DNA of 64,000 nucleotides from Pseudomonas solani (GTDB taxonomy: Bacteria > Pseudomonadota > Gammaproteobacteria > Pseudomonadales > Pseudomonadaceae), in contig NZ_AP023081.1 of NCBI RefSeq assembly GCF_026072635.1, positions 2,626,501 to 2,690,500 of the forward strand, read 5' to 3'. Positions 36,153-44,511 of the stretch are shown here, one piece after another; the first letter of the stretch is position 1, and every line of letters starts with the position of its first letter. The notes under the pieces were generated by a model. The model had not been told where the DNA came from, ran no database searches, and worked only from the letters and a program-made list of their open reading frames with translations. Both the position numbers and the translations under genes were made by a program.

Positions 36153-38132
36153 TCAGGCCTCGTGTTGCTGACGCACCAGCCCGGGCAGGCTGACCACCTT
36201 GCCCTGGCGCTGGATGGGCGCCGGGCGACGCAGCACGCGGAGCATGTCGTTGGCCTGGGCCAGCTGCTTTTCCAGCTCGCCGGTGTAGCGCGACAGCTGC
36301 AGCACGCGCTGACGCGCCTGCTGGGTGTCCTGGGCCAGGGCCTTGAGGCGCAGCATGTGGGTTTCCAGCAGCTGCTTGTGCTCCAGGGTGTTCTGCATCA
36401 GCGGCATCAGCGCTTCGTTGGCCCACTGTGCGGCATCTTGGCGCAGGCGCTGGTGCATGCCGATCACCTCCTGCACCAGGGTGGCGAAGAAGCGGCGGGT
36501 CAGCAGGCGCTGCTCGGTGAGCAGGGTCTTCAGGTGCAGGCGGAACTGGTCGGCCTTGCCCCGCAGCTGGCGCAGCTCGCGCTGGTAGCGGGTGACATCG
36601 AACTGCGGGGCGTCGACGCCCTGCAGCGGGTTTTCCTCGTTGTGCCGGCGGTAGACGGCCGAGACCATCTTGTTGGCCGTGTCCGCCTCGTGTTCGAGGC
36701 TGTGCAGGTCCGCTTCCACCGAGCGGAAGAAGTGCAGGATGGCCTGGTTGATGCCCACCGTGGTCCAGCTGCTGGTGAGGTTGCGGCGCACCCGGGCCAG
36801 GTGTTCTTCCAGGCGTTCGGGGCGGGCGGCGGCGCGGAGCATGTCGCCCTGGCGCTTGAGCAGGCGCTGGTTGGTCTTCAGGCCGAGCAGCCGGCGATGG
36901 TGGCGGGCGTGGTCTTCCTTGGTGCGGGCGGTCAGCTCGAAGAGCATCTGGCCGTTGTCCTGCTGGTGGTTGCTGAGCAGTTCCTGCTGCTCGCGCACCT
37001 TCTCCAGGCGCAGGTTGAGCACGTGCTGGCTGTTCTGCAGCAGGGCCAGCACCTGGTTGACCACGCGGGTCTGCAGTAGGCGTTCCTTCTGCGCGACGAT
37101 GCGCTCGCAGAGCAGGGTCTCGAGGTTGGCCATCTGGCTGCGTTCCAGCAGCTCGTGGTCCTTGCGCACCTTGGCCAGCAGGGCCTGCTTGGCCGACAGC
37201 GGCAGCACGTCTTCGCGGCGGATGCCGAGCTGGCGGGCGGTGGATTCCTGGATCTGGCGGATGGCGTTCTGCACGAAGGTCTCGCCGGCGAGGTCGTCCC
37301 AGAGCACGTCGACCTTGTTCAGCACGGCGAACAGGCTGGTCTGGGTGTCTTCGTCGAGCTGGCGGATGTGCTGCTGCCAGATGTCCATGTCGCTGGCGGT
37401 GACGCCGGTGTCGGCGGCCAGCAGGAAGATGATCGCCTGGGCGCTGGGCAGCATCGACAGGGTCAGTTCCGGCTCGCTGCCCAGGGCGTTCAGGCCCGGG
37501 GTGTCGAGGATGCGCAGGCCCTGGCGCAGCAGCGGGTGGTCGAAGTTGACCATGGCGTGGCGCCAGGCCGGCACCAGCACCATGCCGGGGCGGCCGGCGG
37601 ATTCCAGGGTGTCGGGGTGGAAGCCGAGCTGGATGGCCTGTTCCACCGGCATCGGCTTGGTCTTGGCCACCTGGGTGAAGGCCTGGACCATGTTGTCCGG
37701 GTCGCTGATATCCAGCGGGATGTTCACCCAGTGCCGGGGGATGCGCTTGAACTGCGCGACGCTGGCCGAGGCGGTGCGCGTTTCGATCGGCAGCAGGCGG
37801 ATGTAGGAACGCTCCGAGCGCGGGTCGAAGAACAGCTCGGTGGGGCACATGGTGGTGCGGCCGGCGTGGGACGGCAGCATGCGCTGGCCGAACTCGGAGA
37901 AGAACAGGCTGTTGATCAGCTCGGTCTTGCCCCGTGAGAACTCGCCGACGAAAGCCAGGGTGATGTGGTCGGTGCGCAGCAGGCGCAGGGTGCGCTCGAG
38001 CTTGTCCTGCACCGCATCGGAATTGAGGCGGTTGTGTTCCAGCCAGCTGCGATAGCGGGTGATCTCGCGCATCAGCTCGCGTTTCCAGGCGACGTAGGCG
38101 TCAACCTGTTGACTGAGACGTTCCATGCTCAT
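36153..38132 (-). CDS. Bacterial dynamin-like GTPase
   Basis: 659 residues. The GTPase domain (about 50-330) has the P-loop GEFSRGKTELINSL, a conserved Thr in the AGRTTMCPTEL switch, G3 LDTPGLN and G4 NKVD. The rest is almost all helical with long charged heptads (RLEKVREQQELLSNHQQ, HKQLLETHMLRLKALAQ), as in the stalk of dynamin superfamily proteins. No membrane helix is seen. Bacterial dynamins bind and remodel membranes; this Pseudomonas type is uncharacterised. It lies alone between metX and yggU, with about 100 and 200 base gaps. Confidence 0.82.
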   Translation of the reverse strand: MSMERLSQQVDAYVAWKRELMREITRYRSWLEHNRLNSDAVQDKLERTLRLLRTDHITLAFVGEFSRGKTELINSLFFSEFGQRMLPSHAGRTTMCPTELFFDPRSERSYIRLLPIETRTASASVAQFKRIPRHWVNIPLDISDPDNMVQAFTQVAKTKPMPVEQAIQLGFHPDTLESAGRPGMVLVPAWRHAMVNFDHPLLRQGLRILDTPGLNALGSEPELTLSMLPSAQAIIFLLAADTGVTASDMDIWQQHIRQLDEDTQTSLFAVLNKVDVLWDDLAGETFVQNAIRQIQESTARQLGIRREDVLPLSAKQALLAKVRKDHELLERSQMANLETLLCERIVAQKERLLQTRVVNQVLALLQNSQHVLNLRLEKVREQQELLSNHQQDNGQMLFELTARTKEDHARHHRRLLGLKTNQRLLKRQGDMLRAAARPERLEEHLARVRRNLTSSWTTVGINQAILHFFRSVEADLHSLEHEADTANKMVSAVYRRHNEENPLQGVDAPQFDVTRYQRELRQLRGKADQFRLHLKTLLTEQRLLTRRFFATLVQEVIGMHQRLRQDAAQWANEALMPLMQNTLEHKQLLETHMLRLKALAQDTQQARQRVLQLSRYTGELEKQLAQANDMLRVLRRPAPIQRQGKVVSLPGLVRQQHEA

Positions 38133-38334
38133 CCTGGCTCTCCTTCCGGTAGCGCGTCCTGCGTACAGAAATGTGGGAACTCGACATCGATGCGACGGCG
38201 ACCTGGCGGCTGCCGTTTGCCCTGGCCGGGCGGGCCCGCCGCCTGTGGTGGCGCGAGCGGAGGAATGGCTCGCATTATCCGGGGCCCAACGGCGCCGTCA
38301 ATCGGCCCGCTCGGCGGTCCCGCCTTAAGGTCTG

Positions 38335-38631
38335 TCAGGGCGACCGAGCGGTCAGTCCGGGGAGCTCCGGGAGCTTCTGCGGGGCGCGGATGCGCACGCG
38401 TTTCTGCCGGTTCAGCTCGCCGCTCTCCAGGCTCACCAGGCTCTTGGCGACGCCGAAGGCCTGGCCGAGGAAGGCCAGCAGGTGCGCATTGGCCTTGCCT
38501 TCCACCGGGGGCGCGGTGAGGCGGATCTTCAGGCGCTCGCCATGCAGCCCGGCGAACTCGTCGCGGCTCGCCTTGGGCTGCAGGTGGACGTCGAGGATCA
38601 GGTCCTCGCCGTCCCAGCGGAAGAAGCTCAT
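38335..38631 (-). CDS. yggU: DUF167 protein YggU
   Basis: 98 residues from ATG 38631 (MSFFRWDGEDLILDVHLQPK), overlapping the yggT stop as TAATG. Signatures of DUF167: LQPKASRDEFAGLHGERLKI, LTAPPVEGKANAHLLAFLG and VSLESGELNRQKRVRI. The fold is known and the function is not. The frame stays open upstream, but that part is the shadow of yggT. Confidence 0.92.
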   Translation of the reverse strand: MSFFRWDGEDLILDVHLQPKASRDEFAGLHGERLKIRLTAPPVEGKANAHLLAFLGQAFGVAKSLVSLESGELNRQKRVRIRAPQKLPELPGLTARSP

Positions 38632-39224
38632 TACATGAAGGGGCTGAGGATCTTCGGCATCCCGGTCATCACCGCCAGGTTGCCGATCACCAGCATGTCG
38701 ATCAGGCGCAGGGCGATGAAGGCGAAGATCGGCGAGATATCCAGGCCGCCGAGGTTGGGCAGCAGCTTGCGGAAGGGCGCCAGCAGCGGCTCGCAGATCT
38801 GGTTCACCAGCTGGGCGCCGGGGTTGTAGCTGTTGGGGGCGACCCAGGAGAGGATCACGCTGATGATCATGGCGAAGAAGAACACCTTGATGAACAGCGA
38901 GGTCACGGCGATCAGCGCCCACACCAGCAGTTGCAGCAGGTAGCCACCGACGCCGTAGCCCATGAGGACCAGGGTGACGATCATCAGCAGCAGCTGAATG
39001 AGGATGGCCAGCACCAGGGACGCCACGTCCAGCCCGGCGAAGCCGGGGATGACCTTGCGCAGCGGGTTCAGCAGCGGCTTGGTGGCGCGCACGATGAACT
39101 GGCTGAGCGGGTTGTAGAAGTCGGCGCGCACCAGCTGCAGGATGAAGCGCAGCAGCACGATCAGCAGGTAGAGGCTGCCAAGGGTCTGGATGACGTAGAT
39201 GGCGGCGGTGGAAAGTCCGGTCAT
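38631..39224 (-). CDS. yggT: YggT family inner membrane protein
   Basis: 197 residues with two YggT repeats, each of a pair of helices ending in SQFIVRATKPLLNPLRKVIPGFAGLD and LVNQICEPLLAPFRKLLPNLGGLD-type loops. The family is linked to osmotic and potassium tolerance and to division-site or cell-wall proteins, without a settled role. In most pseudomonads it lies between proC and yggU; here another gene is inserted before proC. Confidence 0.92.
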   Translation of the reverse strand: MTGLSTAAIYVIQTLGSLYLLIVLLRFILQLVRADFYNPLSQFIVRATKPLLNPLRKVIPGFAGLDVASLVLAILIQLLLMIVTLVLMGYGVGGYLLQLLVWALIAVTSLFIKVFFFAMIISVILSWVAPNSYNPGAQLVNQICEPLLAPFRKLLPNLGGLDISPIFAFIALRLIDMLVIGNLAVMTGMPKILSPFM

Positions 39225-39386
39225 TAGGCGTTCCTTGTGGGCGTTGGGACCCCGGTCGCGAAGTCGGGGCTCGCTACGGGGCGCTTGGCGCGGTCGGCGG
39301 GCGACGGCGTTGCGTGGAGATAATGTAGGGAATTCGGGGCGAACGGTCGCGGAAATCTGTTGCGGGCTGTATGCACGGTGGTTTCC

Positions 39387-40601
39387 TCAGCGCCTGGCCA
39401 TCAGGTCCGGGCCCTGGCAGGCCGGGTCGGCGGCATCGCTCACCGACAGCAGGGTGAAGCCACCGGGCTCTTGGCGGATCGCCAGGTAGCGATGGGTGCC
39501 GCCTTCCAGGGGCTGTTCGCTGGTCAGCTCCAGTTCCACCTGGAAACGCTCCGGCTCGGCCTGGCAGCCGCGCACGGCGCCGTAGTTCAGGGTCACGTCG
39601 CGGCGGGCTTCGAGGGCCAGCAGGTGCTCGCGGGCGAGCAGGGATTCGCTGGCGTTGTCCGGCTCGCTCCATTCGCGGGCGGTGTCGGCGCCGACCTGCA
39701 GCCACTCGTCGACGAAGTCGCGGCCGCTTTTGGCGGCAGGCTGCACGCGGTGCAGCGCCTCGCCATCCAGGCGGTACCGCAGGATGCCGGGGCGGGTGAG
39801 GAGGTCCACATCCAGCATGCCGACTTCGGTGCGCAGCTCGAAACCGTCTGGGCTGGGCTTGAGGCGGGTTTCCACTTCGTCACGCACATAGCCGTGCTCG
39901 ACATGGTCGAGCACGCGCTGGGGCGTGTCGCCCTGGCGCGGCTGCACGATGTCGATGCTCAGGCGGCTCCAGCGCGAGGTGCACCAGGGGGTGCCATGGG
40001 CGATCACCAGTTGGCCGCCGGGCAGGCGGAGGTGGCGGAAGAAGTCGCCGTTGGCCCCGGAAATCTCCGTATAGCCCTTGCTGCGCCAGTCCAGGCTGCG
40101 CACCCAGTGGCCGTTCTCGCGGCTGTAGCCGAGCAGCAGGTTGTCGTCGCCGCAGGGGATGTCGAAGCCGGCGTTGACCAGCAACATGGGATCGGGCGTG
40201 TCCTCGCGGCGCACCACCAGGCGGAGGCTGTCATCGCCGGCTTCGCTGGCGCCATTGCTCGGCGCCAGGTGGGTGGCCAGCAGCGCCTGCAGCGCGTCGG
40301 CAGCGACGGCTTCGTCGCTGCACGCCAGCTGTGCGTCGATGGCGGCGGCGAGGCTTTCCTTATAGGCGTCCAGCGCTGCCACCAGGGGCGGGGCGAGGCT
40401 GTCGTCCATCTCGCCCGTGCGTTCGTCGAGGCGACGCTGCAGTTCCTGCTGCGCGCTGGCCACCGCGTGCTCCAGCGTCACCGGAACGGGGCATTCGGCC
40501 GCCCGGGCGGCGGTGCCGGCGAGGATGAGGGCAAGCAGGGTGGCACCCGCAACGACGCTCTCCAGCGGGGAGCGCGGGCAACGCGTCGGCGACGGGCGCA
40601 T
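39387..40601 (-). CDS. Exported hypothetical protein inserted between proC and yggT
   Basis: 404 residues from ATG 40601. An N-terminal signal sequence spans about residues 14-33 (VVAGATLLALILAGTAARAA). The mature part starts ECPVPVTLEHAVASAQQELQ with a helical segment, then beta-rich sequence containing a few paired cysteines (LACSD, DIPCGDD, GTPWCTS, RGCQAE, DPACQG). I recognise no family. Five bases separate it from the proC stop, so it is in the proC transcript. I do not recall it at this place in P. aeruginosa, so it may be a lineage-specific addition. Confidence 0.65.
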   Translation of the reverse strand: MRPSPTRCPRSPLESVVAGATLLALILAGTAARAAECPVPVTLEHAVASAQQELQRRLDERTGEMDDSLAPPLVAALDAYKESLAAAIDAQLACSDEAVAADALQALLATHLAPSNGASEAGDDSLRLVVRREDTPDPMLLVNAGFDIPCGDDNLLLGYSRENGHWVRSLDWRSKGYTEISGANGDFFRHLRLPGGQLVIAHGTPWCTSRWSRLSIDIVQPRQGDTPQRVLDHVEHGYVRDEVETRLKPSPDGFELRTEVGMLDVDLLTRPGILRYRLDGEALHRVQPAAKSGRDFVDEWLQVGADTAREWSEPDNASESLLAREHLLALEARRDVTLNYGAVRGCQAEPERFQVELELTSEQPLEGGTHRYLAIRQEPGGFTLLSVSDAADPACQGPDLMARR

Positions 40602-40606
40602 GGCGG

Positions 40607-41425
40607 TCACTGGCCCAGCTGTTCCGCCAGTTCGGCGGAGCGGTTGTCGGCGGCTTGCAGCGCCTGCTCCACCAGGGACTCGAAGGCGTTGCCCTGGAAG
40701 GACTTGATGGCCGCTTCGGTGGTGCCGTTGGGCGAGGTCACGCGGCGGCGCAGCTCGTCCGGGCCAACATCGCTGGCCACCGCCATGCGCGCCGCACCGA
40801 GGGCGGTCTGCAGGGTCAGGCGGGCGGCGACGTCCGGTGCCAGGCCGAGCTTCTCGCCGGCGGCGGTCATGGCCTCCATGAGCAGGAAGAAGTAGGCCGG
40901 GCCACTGCCGGAAACGGCGGTCACGGCGTCGATCTGCTTTTCCTCGTCCAACCACAGGGCGATGCCCACAGCGCTGAGCAATTGCTCGGCCTGCTGGCGC
41001 TGCTCGGCGCTGACCGCTGCGGTGGCGTACAGACCGCTGGCGCCTTCGCCCAACAGTGCCGGGGTGTTGGGCATGCAGCGCACGATGGAGTCGACGCCCA
41101 GCCAGCGCGCGAGGCTGGCGCTGGGGATGCCGGCGGCGATGGAAACGATCAGCTGGCCGGCGGACAGGCTCGGTGCCAGCGCTTCGCACACGGCCTTCAT
41201 CACCTGGGGCTTGGTGGCCAGCACCACCACGTCGGCGTCACGTACCGCCTCGGCGTTGCTTTCCACCACTTCGATGCCGTGCTCGGCGGCCACCTTGGCG
41301 CGCTGCTCGGCGCCGGGGTCGCTGGCGCGGATGTGGCTGGCCGGTACGCCCTGGGCGCGCAGGCCGCCGATCAGGCTGGCGGCCATGTTGCCGGCGCCGA
41401 TGAACGCGATGCGGGTAGTGCTCAT
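40607..41425 (-). CDS. proC: Pyrroline-5-carboxylate reductase ProC
   Basis: 272 residues. ProC reduces pyrroline-5-carboxylate to proline with NAD(P)H. The Rossmann start is IAFIGAGNMAASLIGGL; VLATKPQVMKAV and the C-terminal signature (VTAVSGSGPAYFFLLMEAM, TSPNGTTEAAI) are complete. It is 13 bases downstream of yggS, its usual neighbour. Confidence 0.96.
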   Translation of the reverse strand: MSTTRIAFIGAGNMAASLIGGLRAQGVPASHIRASDPGAEQRAKVAAEHGIEVVESNAEAVRDADVVVLATKPQVMKAVCEALAPSLSAGQLIVSIAAGIPSASLARWLGVDSIVRCMPNTPALLGEGASGLYATAAVSAEQRQQAEQLLSAVGIALWLDEEKQIDAVTAVSGSGPAYFFLLMEAMTAAGEKLGLAPDVAARLTLQTALGAARMAVASDVGPDELRRRVTSPNGTTEAAIKSFQGNAFESLVEQALQAADNRSAELAEQLGQ

Positions 41426-41438
41426 GGATGCTTCCTTC

Positions 41439-42133
41439 TTATTGCTGTGCGGGCTGGCCGTAGTCGCGGGCGCCGAACAGGGCCGTACCGATGCGGACCC
41501 AGGTAGCGCCCTCGGCGATGGCCGCTTCGAGATCGTGGCTCATGCCCATGGACAGGGTGTCCAGCGGCAGGTTCAGTGAATGGGACAGTTGCTGGAGGCG
41601 GGCGAAGGCCGCGTGCTGCTCGGCGCGGTCCTCGGTGGGTTCGGGAATGGCCATCAGCCCGCGCAGGTGCAGGTTGGGCAGGGCCGCCACGGCAGCGGCC
41701 AGGGTCGGCAGCTCCTCGGGGCACAGCCGGATTTGCTCGCCTCGCCGCTGACGTTCACCTGCAGGCAGATGTTCAGCGGCGGCAGGTGGGTGGGGCGCTG
41801 GGCGGAGAGGCGTTCGGCGATCTTCAGGCGGTCCACCGAGTGCACCCAGTGGAAGTGCTCGGCGATGGGCTTGGTCTTGTTCGACTGGATGGGGCCGATG
41901 AAATGCCAGGTCAGCGGCAGGTCGGCCAGTTCCTGCTGCTTGGCCAGGGCCTCCTGCAGGTAGTTCTCGCCGAAATCGACCACGCCGCAGGCATGGGCCT
42001 CGCGGATCGCGGCCGCCGGTTTGGTCTTGCTCACGGCCAGCAGGCCGATGGCGGAAAAATCACGCTCCGAGGCTTGCGCCGCCTCACGGATACGCGCGCG
42101 AACCTTTGCAATATTCTCTGCTATCGTGGACAT
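41439..42133 (-). pseudogene. yggS: PLP homeostasis protein YggS, single-base frameshift
   Basis: YggS (PLPBP family) binds pyridoxal phosphate and buffers vitamin B6 and amino acid pools. The first 140 codons from ATG 42133 are normal: GLLAVSKTKP with the PLP Lys, ENYLQEALAK, WHFIGPIQSNKTK and LQVNVSGEASKSGCAP. At the GGGG run 41718-41721 the frame breaks; reading resumes in another frame with ALPNLHLRGLMAIPEPTED, then LSMGMSHDLEAAI and WVRIGTALFG to the stop at 41439. One missing base (four instead of five C on the coding strand) would restore a 231-residue protein of normal length. Either a sequencing error or a true inactivating indel. Confidence 0.88.
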
Positions 42134-42201
42134 TACCTGCGCTCTACAGCCCGGCCTGAGTGGGTCTGCGGCATTCTAACCGCTTGGAATTGGGGAGTCC
42201 C

Positions 42202-43236
42202 ATGGATATTACTGAGCTGCTTGCCTTCAGCGCGAAGCAGGGCGCGTCGGACCTGCATCTCTCTGCTGGCCTGCCGCCGATGATCCGCGTCGACGGTGAC
42301 GTGCGCCGGATCAACCTGCCGGCCATGGACCACAAGCAGGTGCACGCGCTGATCTACGACATCATGAACGACAAGCAGCGCAAGGACTACGAGGAGTTCC
42401 TCGAGACCGACTTCTCCTTCGAAGTGCCTGGCGTAGCGCGTTTCCGGGTCAACGCCTTCAACCAGAACCGTGGCGCCGGCGCCGTGTTCCGTACCATTCC
42501 CTCGAAGGTACTGAGCATGGAAGACCTGGGCATGGGCGATATCTTCAAGAAGATCTCCGACGTGCCGCGCGGCCTGGTGCTGGTGACCGGGCCGACCGGC
42601 TCGGGCAAGTCCACCACCCTGGCGGCGATGCTCGACTACCTCAACGGCACCAAGTACCACCACATCCTCACGGTCGAAGACCCCATCGAATTCGTTCACG
42701 AATCGAAGAAGTGCCTGATCAACCAGCGCGAGGTGCACCGCGACACCCTCGGCTTCAACGAAGCCCTGCGCTCGGCACTGCGGGAAGACCCGGACATCAT
42801 CCTGGTGGGTGAGATGCGTGACCTGGAGACCATCCGCCTGGCACTGACCGCCGCGGAAACCGGTCACCTGGTGTTCGGCACCCTGCACACCACCTCCGCC
42901 GCCAAGACCATCGACCGCGTGGTCGACGTGTTCCCGGCCGAGGAAAAGTCCATGGTCCGTTCGATGCTCTCCGAATCCCTGCAGTCGGTCATTTCCCAGA
43001 CCCTGCTGAAGAAGATCGGCGGCGGTCGCGTGGCGGCCCACGAGATCATGATCGGCACCCCGGCCATCCGTAACCTGATCCGCGAGGACAAGGTGGCGCA
43101 GATGTATTCCGCCATCCAGACCGGCGGCGGCCTCGGCATGCAGACCCTGGACAGCTGCCTCAAGGGGCTGGTGGCCAAGGGCCTGGTGAGCCGCGAAAGC
43201 GCGCGCGAGAAGGCCAAGAGCCCGGAAAACTTCTAA
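42202..43236 (+). CDS. pilT: Type IV pilus retraction ATPase PilT
   Basis: 344 residues from ATG 42202 with GGGGAG upstream, the P. aeruginosa length. PilT is the cytoplasmic hexameric motor that depolymerises pilin and drives twitching. Present are the PAS-like N-terminal domain, Walker A GPTGSGKSTTLAA, Asp box EDPIEFVH, Walker B ILVGEMRDLETIRLAL, the His box TGHLVFGTLHT, and the PilT-specific AIRNLIRE motif needed for retraction. Divergent from yggS, followed by pilU. Confidence 0.98.
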   Translation: MDITELLAFSAKQGASDLHLSAGLPPMIRVDGDVRRINLPAMDHKQVHALIYDIMNDKQRKDYEEFLETDFSFEVPGVARFRVNAFNQNRGAGAVFRTIPSKVLSMEDLGMGDIFKKISDVPRGLVLVTGPTGSGKSTTLAAMLDYLNGTKYHHILTVEDPIEFVHESKKCLINQREVHRDTLGFNEALRSALREDPDIILVGEMRDLETIRLALTAAETGHLVFGTLHTTSAAKTIDRVVDVFPAEEKSMVRSMLSESLQSVISQTLLKKIGGGRVAAHEIMIGTPAIRNLIREDKVAQMYSAIQTGGGLGMQTLDSCLKGLVAKGLVSRESAREKAKSPENF

Positions 43237-43365
43237 CCAGCGGCGGGCGCCCCGGTCGGGGTGCCCGTTTCGCCGTAGCGCGGCGCCATGCCGCGACGGC
43301 AACCCCGGTCATCGGGGCTTTCGGCGTCGCCCCAGGCGACCGGCACGTTCACTGCGAGAAAGACC

Positions 43366-44511
43366 ATGGAATTCGAGAAACTGTTGCGCCTGATGGTCGA
43401 GAAGGGCGGCTCCGACCTGTTCATCACCGCCGGCGTCCCCCCGTCGATGAAGGTCAACGGCAAGATCATGCCCGTGACCAAGAACGCCATGTCCCCGGAG
43501 CAGACCCGTGAAACCGTTCTCGCGGTGATGAACGAGCAGCAGCGCCGTGACTTCGCCGAGAACCACGAGTGCAACTTCGCCATCAGCGCCCGGGGCATCG
43601 GCCGTTTCCGCGTCAGTGCCTTCTACCAGCGCAACCTGGTGGGCATGGTGCTGCGCCGCATCGAGACCAACATCCCCACCCTGGATGACCTCAAGCTGCC
43701 GGAAATCCTCAAGAAGCTGGCGCTGACCAAGCGCGGCCTGGTGCTTTTCGTCGGCGCCACCGGCACCGGCAAGTCCACTTCCCTGGCGGCGATGATCGGC
43801 TACCGCAACAAGAACAGCAGCGGCCACATCATCTCCATCGAAGACCCGATCGAGTACATCCACCAGCACCAGAGCTGCATCGTCACCCAGCGTGAAGTGG
43901 GCATCGACACCGAGTCCTTCGAGGTGGCGCTGAAGAACACCCTGCGCCAGGCGCCGGACGTGATCCTCATCGGTGAGGTGCGGACCCGCGAAACCATGGA
44001 CCATGCCGTGGCCTTCGCCGAAACCGGCCACCTGTGCCTGGCCACCCTGCACGCCAACAACGCCAACCAGGCGCTGGACCGGATCATCAACTTCTTCCCT
44101 GCCGACCGTCAGCAGCAGGTGTGGATGGACCTGTCCCTCAACCTCAAGGCCATCGTCGCCCAGCAACTGGTGCCGACCCCGGACGGCAAGGGCCGCCGCG
44201 CGGTGATCGAGGTGCTGATCAACACCCCGCTGGCTGCCGACCTGATCCGCAAGGGCGAGGTCCATGAGCTCAAGCCGCTGATGAAGCGCTCCACCGAGCA
44301 GGGCATGCAGACCTTCGACCAGGCGCTGTACACCCTCTACTCCCAGGGCGAGATCACTTACGAAGACGCGCTGCTCTACGCCGACTCGGCGAACGACCTG
44401 CGCCTGATGATCAAGCTCGGTTCCGAAACCGACGGCGACCACCTCACGAGCATGAGCGGTGGCCTGTCGCTGGAAGTGTCCGAGGAAGACCCGGGCCGTC
44501 GCTTCCGCTGA
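43366..44511 (+). CDS. pilU: PilT-dependent retraction ATPase PilU
   Basis: 381 residues from ATG 43366 (MEFEKLLRLMVEKGGSDLF). PilU works with PilT to raise retraction force. Walker A is GATGTGKSTSLAAM; EDPIEYIH and GEVRTRETMDHAV follow, and the C-terminal extension LMIKLGSETDGD is usual for PilU. Unlike PilT it lacks AIRNLIRE. The last 68 bases overlap the 3' end of the convergent glycosylase gene. It is 129 bases after pilT. Confidence 0.96.
   Translation: MEFEKLLRLMVEKGGSDLFITAGVPPSMKVNGKIMPVTKNAMSPEQTRETVLAVMNEQQRRDFAENHECNFAISARGIGRFRVSAFYQRNLVGMVLRRIETNIPTLDDLKLPEILKKLALTKRGLVLFVGATGTGKSTSLAAMIGYRNKNSSGHIISIEDPIEYIHQHQSCIVTQREVGIDTESFEVALKNTLRQAPDVILIGEVRTRETMDHAVAFAETGHLCLATLHANNANQALDRIINFFPADRQQQVWMDLSLNLKAIVAQQLVPTPDGKGRRAVIEVLINTPLAADLIRKGEVHELKPLMKRSTEQGMQTFDQALYTLYSQGEITYEDALLYADSANDLRLMIKLGSETDGDHLTSMSGGLSLEVSEEDPGRRFR

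Noticed and set aside
41439..42133. Programmed frameshift in yggS
   Set aside because: No slippery heptamer with a stimulatory structure is evident and the family is not known for recoding. A missing base is simpler.
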